NCBI GenBank assembly: GCA_001805105.1
Contig: MHEE01000009.1
Location: 87,037 to 151,036 of the forward strand
Source: Nitrospirae bacterium GWF2_44_13
Lineage (GTDB): Bacteria; Nitrospirota; Thermodesulfovibrionia; Thermodesulfovibrionales; UBA1546
Reading direction: 5' to 3'
Length of the DNA: 64,000 bases
Part shown: positions 25,265 through 33,836 of the stretch, one piece after another
Position numbering within the stretch: position 1 is the stretch's first letter
Layout of the letters: each line of letters starts with the position of its first letter
The notes under the pieces: generated by a model
What the model saw: only the letters and a program-made list of their open reading frames with translations
Told to the model about the DNA's origin: nothing
The model's database searches: none
Made by a program: the position numbers and the translations under genes

Positions 25265-26437
25265 ATGCAAAAGATTCATCTGAAAAGGACCAAAAGAATT
25301 AATGACGGACATCTGTGGGTCTTTTCTAATGAGTTGCATGAAAATCCAAAAAAGTATGCTCCCGGCTCCATTGTTGACCTTTACGACATGAAGGACGCCT
25401 TTATCGGCATCGGATACATCAACCCGCAGAGCCTCATCTCTGTCAGGATACTCACAAGAGACCCCGATAATATCGGGGTTGATAAGGAATTCTTCAGGAG
25501 GCAGATAAAAGATGCGCTCATGTTGAGGGAAAAACTCTTAGGAGCAAGAGACGCCATGCGCTTGATTTACAGTGAAGGAGATTTTCTTCCCGGACTCATA
25601 GCAGATAAGTATAAAAACTGCCTCGTCCTTCAGTTTCTTACAGCAGGGATGGAAGCCATGAAAGAAACAATCATAAATCTGTTTGATGAGATGTTAATGC
25701 CTGATGTAATCATACTCAGAAACGACGGGCGTTCACGAACGCTTGAAGGGCTTGCGCTTAATAAAGAGATTGTAAAAGGTAATCTGGACATCCTGCCTAT
25801 GATAAACGAGGACGGGCTTCTCTTTGAAATCAATCCGTACGAAGGACAAAAAACAGGATTCTTTCTTGACCAGAGGGAAAACAGGCTTGCCCTGAAAAAT
25901 CTTATCAAAGGCGGCAAGGGGCTTGACCTTTTCTGCTACACAGGCGCATGGTCCATTCATCTTGCGTCAGCAGGAGCAGAGGCCACGGGAATTGATGAAT
26001 CGGAAAAAGCAGTTGCACAAGCCCTGAAAAATGCTGAAATAAATAACCTGCAGGACAAAGCAAAATTCATAAAGGATGATGTCTTTGCATTTTTGAAAAA
26101 TGAATCTCTGAAAAATGAACAGGGATATGATTTCATAGTCCTTGACCCTCCAGCATTCGTGAAAAGTTCATCCAAAATTAAAGAGGCGCTGAAGGCATAC
26201 AGAGCGTTAAACAGCATCTGTATGAAACTTATAAAAAAGGGCGGAATCCTTGCAACATCCTCATGTTCGTATCACATAAGCAGGGAGATGTTTATTGATA
26301 TGCTAAAGGATTCGGCAAAGGATTCGGGGAAAAGAATCAGGCTACTCAGCCTGCGCTCTCAGAGTCCTGACCACCCCATCCTCCTCTCAATGCCGGAGAC
26401 AGAATACCTTAAATGCGCTTTCTTATTGATTGAGTAG
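25265..26437 (+). CDS. rlmI: class I SAM-dependent rRNA methyltransferase, RlmI-like
   Basis: Methylates C5 of a cytidine in 23S rRNA (C1962 in E. coli) if the RlmI assignment is right. The 390 residues begin with a PUA domain (about 1-75, LKRTKRINDGHLWVFSNEL), followed by an EEHEE-like linker. The Rossmann methyltransferase domain carries GQKTGFFLDQRENR, the SAM motif GLDLFCYTGAWSIHLASAGA and the catalytic-loop LDPPAFVKS and SSCSYHIS. Both Cys-containing motifs of m5C enzymes are present. It stands alone, with start ATG 25265. Confidence 0.9.
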   Translation: MQKIHLKRTKRINDGHLWVFSNELHENPKKYAPGSIVDLYDMKDAFIGIGYINPQSLISVRILTRDPDNIGVDKEFFRRQIKDALMLREKLLGARDAMRLIYSEGDFLPGLIADKYKNCLVLQFLTAGMEAMKETIINLFDEMLMPDVIILRNDGRSRTLEGLALNKEIVKGNLDILPMINEDGLLFEINPYEGQKTGFFLDQRENRLALKNLIKGGKGLDLFCYTGAWSIHLASAGAEATGIDESEKAVAQALKNAEINNLQDKAKFIKDDVFAFLKNESLKNEQGYDFIVLDPPAFVKSSSKIKEALKAYRALNSICMKLIKKGGILATSSCSYHISREMFIDMLKDSAKDSGKRIRLLSLRSQSPDHPILLSMPETEYLKCAFLLIE

Positions 26438-26470
26438 GAAGATTGATGCGGGCTAAAGCAGAGAATTCAA

Positions 26471-27577
26471 TCAGACAAGAACAGCTTTTCCGGTTAACTC
26501 TGCCATCAGATCTTTGACTGACAGAATCCTGTCAACCCTGTGCGCATTCGTGCCCACAGTATAGAGAGGCTCTTCTTTATCGGCATTGTAGTCGGCTGAA
26601 CTCAGCAGGCCGTTGCATATGCAGAAATGGTGCTCGTTGCTTTCCTTTGCAGGGCAGAGACTGAATTTGCCTTCTTTGTCCTTAAGCAGAACATAACCTT
26701 TGTCGCATTTTGGCTTTCTCAGTTTCTGCAGCGTAGAGACATACATGGGCGATTGCTTTATGACCCTGAAAGGCATTCCGCATGGAGAGCCCGGATCGTA
26801 TGCAACAATAATATCGTTCTCCCCTGCATTAATAACAGCCTGTTTATATTCTGCAGTGGCGCTGCTCTCCTCAGTAGCAAGGAACCTGGTTCCCATTTGC
26901 ACACCATCAGCGCCCATTTTCAGGAATCTGACAATGTCGTCATAGGTATAAATACCTCCTGCGACAATGACAGGAAAACCTCCGTATTTATTAGCCATAT
27001 CTTTTACAGGCGGAAGCAGTGTTTCAAGCATGTTTTCATCGCTGTCAATCTCGTCCATCTTAAAGCCGAGATGCCCTCCGGCAAGCGGCCCCTCCAAAAC
27101 AACGGCATCAGGCCTGTAACCGCTCCTCTCCCATTTTTTGCAGATGATGTCAAGTGCTCTTGCAGATGAAACGATTGGAATAAGCGCAGTATCCTTTGGC
27201 GGTTGAATTGTAGGCAGTGAAATAGGCAGCCCTGCTCCTGAAATGATTGCATCTGCGTTTGCATCAAGAGCGCCCTTCACAGAATCGTCATAATCCCTGA
27301 CAAGCGCGCGCATAATGTTTATGCCTGCAAAACCGCCGCTTTCTTTAGCGCGGCAAACTTCTTCATATGTAGCTTCGTATGTATTGAGTTTTTTCCCTGT
27401 CCTCTTTGAGACAAGCCTGTCAAGAGCTGCGCTTGATACAATGCCCAGCCCGCCTTCCCTCGCAACAGCGCTTGCAAGAGGATAAAGGGAAACACCTACG
27501 CCCATACCGCCTTGAATAATAGGAAGCGAAATGGCTTTGCCTTTTATAATCAATGGAGAAAACATTTGAGAAATCAA
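26471..27577 (-). CDS. nitronate monooxygenase / FabK-like flavoprotein
   Basis: FMN-dependent TIM-barrel protein of the NMO/2-nitropropane dioxygenase family. 368 residues; motifs LPIIQGGMGVGVSLYPLASAVAREGGLGIVSS, VVLEGPLAGGHLGF, PVIVAGGIYTYDDIVRFLKMGADGVQMGTRFLATEES. The C-terminal 70 residues hold a Cys-containing segment (CPAK...HHFCICNGLLSSADYN) not found in classic NMOs, as in a clade that may be enoyl reductases or use other substrates. The TTG at 27577 is the longest start; ATG 27565 is equally possible. Convergent with rlmI. Confidence 0.85.
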   Translation of the reverse strand: MISQMFSPLIIKGKAISLPIIQGGMGVGVSLYPLASAVAREGGLGIVSSAALDRLVSKRTGKKLNTYEATYEEVCRAKESGGFAGINIMRALVRDYDDSVKGALDANADAIISGAGLPISLPTIQPPKDTALIPIVSSARALDIICKKWERSGYRPDAVVLEGPLAGGHLGFKMDEIDSDENMLETLLPPVKDMANKYGGFPVIVAGGIYTYDDIVRFLKMGADGVQMGTRFLATEESSATAEYKQAVINAGENDIIVAYDPGSPCGMPFRVIKQSPMYVSTLQKLRKPKCDKGYVLLKDKEGKFSLCPAKESNEHHFCICNGLLSSADYNADKEEPLYTVGTNAHRVDRILSVKDLMAELTGKAVLV

Positions 27578-27711
27578 TTCCCTTGTACTGTTTATTTTAC
27601 ACTATTTACAGTCATATAAGATATTATAGTATTTATTGCTTTGTCAATTACTACCAAAGGAAGATTGGCAATGACATGAAGGAACCGCCAGAAGCTACTG
27701 CCGCATAGAGG

Positions 27712-28383
27712 CTAACCTCTTATCACAACTTTCCTTACCCCGCTGATAGAGGAAAGTTCCTCAAGCATCGGCTTCATCGGCACATGATGCCTCAGAGAAA
27801 TTGTGATATCGTAAGTTATTTCTCCTTTAGAATTATCCTTTTCGTAATCTGTCTTACTGATATGCGAACCTTGTTTCCTGAGAATTGATTTGATTTTGTC
27901 ATCCTCAATCTTTTCATCAGCGGTTATCGTAATGAATTTAAACACAAGCCTTGACATCCGCCTTTCTATAACCCTGAGCACAAGCAGCGAGAAAAGAGTG
28001 AGAGCGCTTGCAGCCACACCCGCAACATAAAGCCCCGCGCCAACTGCAAGTCCTACCGCAGAGACCATCCAGAGGCATGCCGCTGTCGTAAGCCCCTGAA
28101 TCGTTATCCCCATCTTTAAGATGGCGCCTGCGCCTATAAACCCTATGCCTGTTATTGCGCCTGCTGCAATGCGCCCGGGATCCACCCTGACATAAGACGG
28201 ATTCATATAACTCAGATGGTGGTAATACTCGGATACTATCATTACGAGCACGGAGGCAACGCAGACGAGAAGCTGTGTCCTGAATCCTGCCTGCCTTCCG
28301 TGAATCTGCCTTTCAAACCCTATGACGCCGCCTAAAACAGCGCCAAGGAGCAGGCGGATGATTATCTCTGTTTCTGAAAGCAT
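27712..28383 (-). CDS. mgtC: MgtC/SapB family membrane protein
   Basis: 223 residues. The N-terminal half has four helices with the MgtC core LLGAVLGGVIGFERQIHGRQAGFRTQLLVC and DPGRIAAGAITGIGFIGAGAIL. The C-terminal 75 residues form the ACT-like cytoplasmic domain (FITITADEKIEDDKIKSILRKQG). Such proteins are linked to growth at low magnesium and to ATP synthase control in some pathogens; in environmental bacteria the role is open. No magnesium-sensing leader is evident upstream. Confidence 0.9.
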   Translation of the reverse strand: MLSETEIIIRLLLGAVLGGVIGFERQIHGRQAGFRTQLLVCVASVLVMIVSEYYHHLSYMNPSYVRVDPGRIAAGAITGIGFIGAGAILKMGITIQGLTTAACLWMVSAVGLAVGAGLYVAGVAASALTLFSLLVLRVIERRMSRLVFKFITITADEKIEDDKIKSILRKQGSHISKTDYEKDNSKGEITYDITISLRHHVPMKPMLEELSSISGVRKVVIRG

Positions 28384-28505
28384 AAAAAATTATAACAATT
28401 TTTCACGAATTAATGCTTTAATAAAATGCAGGCGTCTTTACGGTTGTATTTATGGCCATCGGGACAAAGAGACAGAGCCTCCGGAATAGCATTAATTTTC
28501 GGCCA

Positions 28506-28533
28506 TTGACCTTATTTATACTTGTGATATAAT
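28506..28533 (+). promoter_or_regulatory. promoter of the DUF948-YtxH-hyp unit
   Basis: TTGACC (28506-28511), 16 bases, and a perfect TATAAT (28528-28533), followed by GGAGGG and an ATG at 28551. The genes behind it to hypE are on one strand with short gaps, so this promoter could drive the whole hyp cluster. Confidence 0.6.
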
Positions 28534-28550
28534 TGATTTGAGGAGGGACG

Positions 28551-28943
28551 ATGAACCAGATATGGTTTGCGCTTATGACAATTGCTTTTTTAATAGTTGT
28601 ATGCTTTCTCGTATATGTGCTTCTTGAACTGAGGAAATCCGCAAGGGCGCTCACAGATTTCCTGAGGACAACAGAGGATTCCCTGAAACCCGCTCTGGAA
28701 GAACTCCAACTGACACTGAAAAGCATGAGAAAGGTCACTGATGATGTGAATTCTGTCACGGAGGACATAAGGCTGGTATCAGGCAGCGCAAGGGATATCG
28801 GACATAACTTAAAAAAAATAAGCGCGCTTTTAAATGAAGCCAGTTCGGACGCCATAATAAAAGTTTCGGGATTAAGGGTCGGGATAAGAACAGCGCTTGA
28901 AGTCTTAATAAAGAACTTTCTGACAAAAGGAGGCACCAAATGA
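28551..28943 (+). CDS. DUF948-family membrane-anchored coiled-coil protein
   Basis: 130 residues: one N-terminal helix (IWFALMTIAFLIVVCFLVYVLLEL) followed by an amphipathic coiled coil (RTTEDSLKPALEELQLTLKSMRKVTDDVNSVTEDIRLVS). This is the DUF948 layout, a general-stress-type protein family usually encoded beside YtxH proteins, as here. Its stop overlaps the start of the next gene. Function is unknown; envelope stress is inferred from the family. Confidence 0.8.
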   Translation: MNQIWFALMTIAFLIVVCFLVYVLLELRKSARALTDFLRTTEDSLKPALEELQLTLKSMRKVTDDVNSVTEDIRLVSGSARDIGHNLKKISALLNEASSDAIIKVSGLRVGIRTALEVLIKNFLTKGGTK

Positions 28944-29251
28944 GAGACAATGATGGACACAGCGCAGGCACGGTATTTCTTTCCTTTCTTTTTGGAGGGA
29001 TTGTAGGCGCAGGGCTTGCTATGCTTTTGGCGCCGCAGTCCGGAAGCGAGACCAGAAAAAGGATAAAGGAATTCGCGGATGACATGCGGGAAAAGGCGGA
29101 AGACTACGTTGAGGATATCAAAAAAGGCGTGACATCAACTGTGGAGGAAGGAAAAGACTTTTACGAAGAAAAGAAATCCGCCGTTACTGCGGCAGTTGAA
29201 GCAGGCAAAAAGGCATACGAGAAAGAAAAAGACAGGCTGTCCAAGGGTTAG
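28940..29251 (+). CDS. YtxH-domain protein
   Basis: 103 residues with an N-terminal glycine-rich membrane helix (TVFLSFLFGGIVGAGLAMLLAPQSGSETRKRI, the YtxH signature) and a long charged helix made of Lys/Glu/Ala stretches. It overlaps the DUF948 gene by 4 bases. These pairs are stress-related in Firmicutes. It lies 6 bases before hypA, so it appears to be part of the same transcript, although no functional link to hydrogenase is known. Confidence 0.85.
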   Translation: MRDNDGHSAGTVFLSFLFGGIVGAGLAMLLAPQSGSETRKRIKEFADDMREKAEDYVEDIKKGVTSTVEEGKDFYEEKKSAVTAAVEAGKKAYEKEKDRLSKG

Positions 29252-29257
29252 GCCTGA

Positions 29258-29602
29258 ATGCACGAGGCTTCTATTGCGCTGAGCGTGCTTGAGATTGCCG
29301 TTGACAGCTGCAGAAAAGCAGGTTATAACAGGATAGAATCAATACGGTTAAAGATTGGGAGGGCGTCGGGCATAATGATCGACGCCCTCCTTTTTGCATT
29401 CAATGCCGTCAAAGCGGACACAATTGCGGCAGAAGCAAGCGTTATAATAGACGAGATAGCCGTAAGCGGCTTGTGCAGCAGCTGCGACAAAGATTTTGTT
29501 ACAGAAGAAAAATATGTATTGTGCTGTCCTGAATGCAGCAGCGCCTCATTTAATATAAAAACAGGGCGTGAACTTGAAATTATAGATATGGAAGTATTTT
29601 GA
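29258..29602 (+). CDS. hypA: hydrogenase nickel incorporation protein HypA
   Basis: Zinc-stabilised nickel metallochaperone that with HypB loads nickel into [NiFe] hydrogenase. 114 residues; the N-terminal MHE gives the essential His2 nickel ligand. The zinc site is two Cys pairs, CSSC (near 73-76) and CPEC (near 91-94). First of five hyp genes in the order A-B-F-D-E. It has a clear family length and no unusual insertions. Confidence 0.96.
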   Translation: MHEASIALSVLEIAVDSCRKAGYNRIESIRLKIGRASGIMIDALLFAFNAVKADTIAAEASVIIDEIAVSGLCSSCDKDFVTEEKYVLCCPECSSASFNIKTGRELEIIDMEVF

Positions 29603-29647
29603 AGAACAAACTAACAGCATGCAAAAAATTATCAGGGGGCAAATAAA

Positions 29648-30295
29648 GTGAAAGTTGAAGTCGTGACAAGGATACTTGAGGCAAATGAGAGAATCGCAGC
29701 GGAAAACCGCAGGCTTTTTGACAAGGCAACGGTCTATGTCATTAACCTGATGAGTGGACCGGGAGCGGGCAAGACATCCCTGCTGGAAAGAACCATAAAA
29801 GAACTGAACGGAAAAATAAAAACCGCTGTTATAGAGGGAGACATCGCAGGCACATCTGACGCCGAAAGGATCGGCAGTCTCGGCGTGCCCGTTATACAGA
29901 TAAATACAGGCGGCGCATGTCATCTTGACGCTAATATGATTAACGAGGTTCTGGAATCTCTCCCTCTGAAGGAGACCGACCTGCTTTTTGTCGAAAACAT
30001 AGGAAATCTTGTATGCCCCGCGGAATTCAATATAGGCGAGGATATGAAGGCAATGGTTTTGAGCATAACTGAAGGCGATGACAAGCCGTTAAAATATCCC
30101 CTCATGTTTCAGGAATCATCAGCTTTGATATTGAACAAAATTGACCTTCTGCCATATACAAATGCAAGCGTGGAGAAAATCAGGAAAGACGCAATGTCCT
30201 TAAATCCTTCGCTGAAAATATTTGAGGTTTCATGCAAAACAGGCAAGGGAATCGCGGAATGGGCGGAATGGCTGACAGAGAAAGTTAAAAGTTAG
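29648..30295 (+). CDS. hypB: hydrogenase maturation GTPase HypB
   Basis: GTPase that powers nickel insertion. 215 residues from GTG 29648. P-loop SGPGAGKTSLL, Mg-binding EGDIAGTSDAER, the intersubunit metal site GGACHLDANM (Cys, His), and the guanine motif LILNKIDLLPY. It lacks the N-terminal Cys-rich or His-rich nickel-storage extension found in some HypB proteins. Its last codons fall in a heptamer repeat that continues into the hypF start. Confidence 0.96.
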   Translation: MKVEVVTRILEANERIAAENRRLFDKATVYVINLMSGPGAGKTSLLERTIKELNGKIKTAVIEGDIAGTSDAERIGSLGVPVIQINTGGACHLDANMINEVLESLPLKETDLLFVENIGNLVCPAEFNIGEDMKAMVLSITEGDDKPLKYPLMFQESSALILNKIDLLPYTNASVEKIRKDAMSLNPSLKIFEVSCKTGKGIAEWAEWLTEKVKS

Positions 30296-30311
30296 AAGTT
30301 AAAAGTTAATG
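30284..30311. repeat. four heptamer units (GTTAAAA type) at the hypB/hypF junction
   Basis: Four 7-base units (GTTAAAA, GTTAGAA, GTTAAAA, GTTAATG) span the TAG of hypB and the ATG of hypF. The stop and the start are both made of repeat sequence. Confidence 0.8.
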
Positions 30312-32750
30312 GATCGTGTCCTCATCAATATCAAAGGCATTGTGCAGGGAGTCGGCTTCAGGCCCTTTGTCTATAACCTCGCCAAATCTCTTAACCTGAA
30401 AGGCACAGTAACCAATACCACTGACGGGTTGACAATTGACATAGAGGGCGAAGACGTCACGTCATTTATAGACAGGCTTCCAAAAGAAGCCCCTCCATTA
30501 TCAGAGATAAACAAGATTGATATTTCGCCTATGCCTTTTTGCGGCTATGAGGATTTTAAGATAGTAAAAAGCAGAGACAACGGAAGTTTTACGCTTATAT
30601 CTTCTGACGTCTCTGTATGCGAGGACTGCCTTAAAGAGATGCTTGACAAGGACAACAGGCGTTATCTCTACCCTTTTATAAACTGCATCAACTGCGGGCC
30701 GCGGTATACCATCACAAATGCCGTTCCGTATGACAGGCACAACACCACCATGTCTGTTTTTAAAATGTGCAATGAATGCGAAAGCGAATACAACAACACT
30801 TCTGACAGGAGATTTCATGCCCAGCCTAATGCCTGCTCTAAATGCGGGCCGAACTTAGAGTTGAAAATTCATCCGCCGCGGCGGACAAAATTTAAAATTG
30901 ATGAAAAAGAAAATCCTATCAAAGCAACTATAAATATTTTAGAGCAAGGCGGTATCGTTGCAATAAAAGGGCTTGGCGGTTTTCACATCGCATGCGACGC
31001 CGCAAACAGAGATGCAGTTGAAAGATTAAGAGAAAGGAAAAGAAAGAGCAACAAGCCTTTTGCGCTTATGGCTCCTGACATAGAAACAATAAAAAAATAC
31101 TGCGAGGTTTCGGAGAAAGAGCAAGCACACCTGGCCTCCAATAAGAGGCCGGTTGTGCTCCTCAGGAAAAAGGATACAGGATTCAGGATACAGGATTCAG
31201 GATACAGGATTCAGGCTGAAGAAAATCATGCATCATGCATCATGCATCATGCATCAGTACTTCCTGATTCAATCAGCCCTAATAATCTGTACATCGGTTT
31301 CATGCTGCCGTACACGCCATTACATTATCTCTTGTTTTATTATCCTATTCACCGATTCACCGATTCACCGATTCACCATAACTTTGACGCGCTTGTAATG
31401 ACAAGTGGTAATATCTCAGAAGAGCCGATTGTTGTCAGCAATGATGAGGCAGCAGCAAAATTCTCCGATATGGTTGATGCGCTCCTGATCCATAACAGGG
31501 ACATCTTCATGCGTGTGGATGACTCAGTAGTACGAAATCATTTCATTGCTCATAGGACAAAACCTCTCTTTATCCGCCGTTCAAGGGGTTATGCGCCTGA
31601 ACCCATATCTCTGGACAATGACGGCCCCGAAGTGCTCGGCTGCGGAGCTGATATAAAAAACACATTTACCCTCACAAAAGGAAGCTATGCTATTCCAAGC
31701 CATCACATAGGAGATATGGAAAATTACGAGACTGTAAAATTTTTTGAAGAGAGCCTCAGCAATCTAAAAAAAGTTTACAGGGTGAACCCTGTTGCAATTG
31801 GATATGACCTGCATCCCAATTATCTTTCAACAAAATGGGCGCTGGCTCAACAGTCGGAATTAAACACAAACTCTACACTCTCGTTTTATGGAATCCAGCA
31901 TCATTATGCCCATATTGCATCTGTCATGGCGGAAAACGGAATAAAGAGAAAAGTCATAGGTGTGGCATTTGACGGCACAGGCTACGGAACGGACGGCAAT
32001 CTGTGGGGAAGTGAATTCCTGATTGCCGATACAGACGGCTTTAAAAGGGCAGGACACTTTAAATACATCCCCCTTCCGGGAGGAGAGACGGCAATCAAAG
32101 AGCCGTGGAGAGTTGCGGTCAGCTACATAAGATATATCACAGGTGATGAGGTCATGCACTATCTGGAGTCCATGGGCTTCATTAAAAAATACGGCAGTGA
32201 CAGGATAACCGCTGTTTTAGGAATCATTGACAACAGAGATTTCTCGCCTCTTTCATCAAGCGCGGGAAGGCTCTTTGATGCAGTCTCGGCAATACTCGGG
32301 ATATGCGGCACAAATACCTTTGAAGGCGAGGCAGCAATGGCGCTTGAATCTTATACAATAGACGGCATAGACGAAGACTACCCTGCTGACATCGGATTGA
32401 AAGACAGGATTGAAATAGACTTTTGCCTGACTCTGTTCAGGCTGATACAGGATATGGCGAAAGGCATCGGGAAAGATATTATCGCCACTAAGTTCCACAA
32501 CACCATAGTCACCATTATCGCCGGAGTCGTCCAGCGGCTCGGCATGATTCATAAGCTGCATGATGTGGTTTTAAGCGGCGGAGTTTTTCAAAATATGTAT
32601 CTTCTCAAAAATACTATAGACAGGCTGAAATCAATAGGAATGGATGTTTATACTAATGAAAAGGTGCCTGCAAATGATGCGGGCATATCGCTGGGGCAGG
32701 CATACATAGTGAGGGAAAGGATAAAACAGTCATCCCGGACTAAAGAATAA
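30309..32750 (+). CDS. hypF: carbamoyltransferase HypF with repeat-derived insertions
   Basis: HypF makes the thiocarbamate/cyanide precursor for the iron ligands of hydrogenase. 813 residues: acylphosphatase domain (1-90, VQGVGFRPFVYNLA), zinc-finger pairs (CEDC...CINCGPRY and CNEC...CSKCGP), a YrdC-like domain (about 200-390, GGFHIACDA, MLPYTPLHYLLF, LVMTSGNISEEP) and a Kae1-like domain (HHYAH, GVAFDGTGYG, LSGGVFQN). It is longer than usual because residues about 288-315 and 346-357 are encoded by tandem repeats inside the YrdC-like domain. No stop or frameshift results. A 14-bp palindrome at 30872-30885 lies in the segment before that domain. Confidence 0.95.
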   Translation: MDRVLINIKGIVQGVGFRPFVYNLAKSLNLKGTVTNTTDGLTIDIEGEDVTSFIDRLPKEAPPLSEINKIDISPMPFCGYEDFKIVKSRDNGSFTLISSDVSVCEDCLKEMLDKDNRRYLYPFINCINCGPRYTITNAVPYDRHNTTMSVFKMCNECESEYNNTSDRRFHAQPNACSKCGPNLELKIHPPRRTKFKIDEKENPIKATINILEQGGIVAIKGLGGFHIACDAANRDAVERLRERKRKSNKPFALMAPDIETIKKYCEVSEKEQAHLASNKRPVVLLRKKDTGFRIQDSGYRIQAEENHASCIMHHASVLPDSISPNNLYIGFMLPYTPLHYLLFYYPIHRFTDSPIHHNFDALVMTSGNISEEPIVVSNDEAAAKFSDMVDALLIHNRDIFMRVDDSVVRNHFIAHRTKPLFIRRSRGYAPEPISLDNDGPEVLGCGADIKNTFTLTKGSYAIPSHHIGDMENYETVKFFEESLSNLKKVYRVNPVAIGYDLHPNYLSTKWALAQQSELNTNSTLSFYGIQHHYAHIASVMAENGIKRKVIGVAFDGTGYGTDGNLWGSEFLIADTDGFKRAGHFKYIPLPGGETAIKEPWRVAVSYIRYITGDEVMHYLESMGFIKKYGSDRITAVLGIIDNRDFSPLSSSAGRLFDAVSAILGICGTNTFEGEAAMALESYTIDGIDEDYPADIGLKDRIEIDFCLTLFRLIQDMAKGIGKDIIATKFHNTIVTIIAGVVQRLGMIHKLHDVVLSGGVFQNMYLLKNTIDRLKSIGMDVYTNEKVPANDAGISLGQAYIVRERIKQSSRTKE
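31171..31252. repeat. heptamer repeats within hypF (AGGATWC x6, ATCATGC x4)
   Basis: Six 7-base units AGGATAC/AGGATTC (31171-31212) followed by a short spacer and four units ATCATGC (31225-31252). Translated in frame as a DTGFRIQDSGYRIQ-like stretch and HASCIMHHAS. Both unit types recur, degenerate, at 34855-34931. Confidence 0.9.
31347..31378. repeat. four 8-bp ATTCACCG units within hypF
   Basis: Four octamers, three identical (ATTCACCG) and one ATTCACCA, inserted between LLF and DALVMTSGN of HypF and read as PIHRFTDSPIHH. Confidence 0.92.
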
Positions 32751-32762
32751 AAGGAGTTATCA

Positions 32763-33836
32763 TTGAGCCTGGCAGTTGAAACATTAAAAAATCTTTTAAA
32801 GCAAATCGGAAAACCGGTAAAGCTGATGGAGGTTTGCGGCACCCATACCGTTGCAATATTCAGGCAGGGCGTAAGGGAACTGCTGCCTGAGGAGTTAAGC
32901 CTTATAAGCGGCCCCGGCTGCCCTGTGTGCGTCACCGCAGTTGAGGATATTGAGAAGGCAATGGAAATCGCAAGAAAAGAAAATGTTATATTTACGACTT
33001 TCGGCGACATGATGCGCGTGCCCGGCATCAAGAAAAATCTCTCTGAAGCCAAGGCAGAGGGCGCTGACATAAGGGTTCTATATTCTCCGATAGATGCGCT
33101 TAAGATTGCAGCGGAAAATAAAGACAAAAAGATTGTATTTTTTGCAACGGGTTTTGAGACAACATCTCCGTCTGTGGCTGCCACGCTGTTTGAGGCTGAT
33201 AAAAGAGGCATAAGCAACTTCTACATATATTCTGTTCACAAACTTGTTCCCCCTGCGCTGGACGCATTGCTGGGTTCAGGCGAAGTAAAAATTGACGGTT
33301 TTATACTTCCAGGGCATGTCAGCACTATTATAGGCAGCAAGCCGTACAACTTTATAACTGAGAAATATCATAAGCCGTCAGTGATAACAGGCTTTGAGGC
33401 AGGAGACATACTTCAGGGAATAAACATGCTTCTTGAACAGATTGCATCCAACAGGGCAGAGGTTGAAATACAATACAAGAAAGTTGTGAGGGAAGAAGGG
33501 AATCCCAAGGCAGTCGCGCTTATCAACGAATATTTTGAACCGTGTGACGCATACTGGAGAGGAATCGGAACCATACCATTGAGCGGTCTTAAACTCAGAG
33601 AAAAATACAAACACAGAGACATAAACTCAGTGGTTAAGATTGAAACCTCATTTATCTCAGGCCCTCAGGAACCAAAGGGATGCTCCTGCGGAGAAATTCT
33701 TAAAGGCATTAAAACACCTGACGAATGCCCGCTGTTTGCAGGCGTATGCACACCTGAGAACCCTATCGGAGCATGCATGGTAAGCACAGAAGGAAGCTGC
33801 GCCGCATATTACAAATACGGAGGATTCAGTGGATAA
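32763..33836 (+). CDS. hypD: hydrogenase formation protein HypD
   Basis: Iron-sulfur scaffold on which the Fe(CN)2CO unit is built together with HypC and HypE. 357 residues from TTG 32763 (AAGGAG upstream). All family Cys motifs are present: VCGTHT, GPGCPVCVT, the FATGFETTSPS loop and the C-terminal cluster ligands CSCGEI, CPLFAGVCTPENPIGACMVS...GSC. HypC, its obligate partner, is not encoded in the window. The stop overlaps the GTG of hypE. Confidence 0.97.
   Translation: MSLAVETLKNLLKQIGKPVKLMEVCGTHTVAIFRQGVRELLPEELSLISGPGCPVCVTAVEDIEKAMEIARKENVIFTTFGDMMRVPGIKKNLSEAKAEGADIRVLYSPIDALKIAAENKDKKIVFFATGFETTSPSVAATLFEADKRGISNFYIYSVHKLVPPALDALLGSGEVKIDGFILPGHVSTIIGSKPYNFITEKYHKPSVITGFEAGDILQGINMLLEQIASNRAEVEIQYKKVVREEGNPKAVALINEYFEPCDAYWRGIGTIPLSGLKLREKYKHRDINSVVKIETSFISGPQEPKGCSCGEILKGIKTPDECPLFAGVCTPENPIGACMVSTEGSCAAYYKYGGFSG

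Noticed and set aside
27578-28550. A magnesium-sensing riboswitch upstream of mgtC
   Set aside because: The sequence before the mgtC start is short and AT-rich with no convincing multi-helix fold.
31171-31378. Tandem repeats in hypF as a possible CRISPR array
   Set aside because: Units are 7-8 bp with no unique spacers and lie in frame inside a conserved gene; no cas genes are present.
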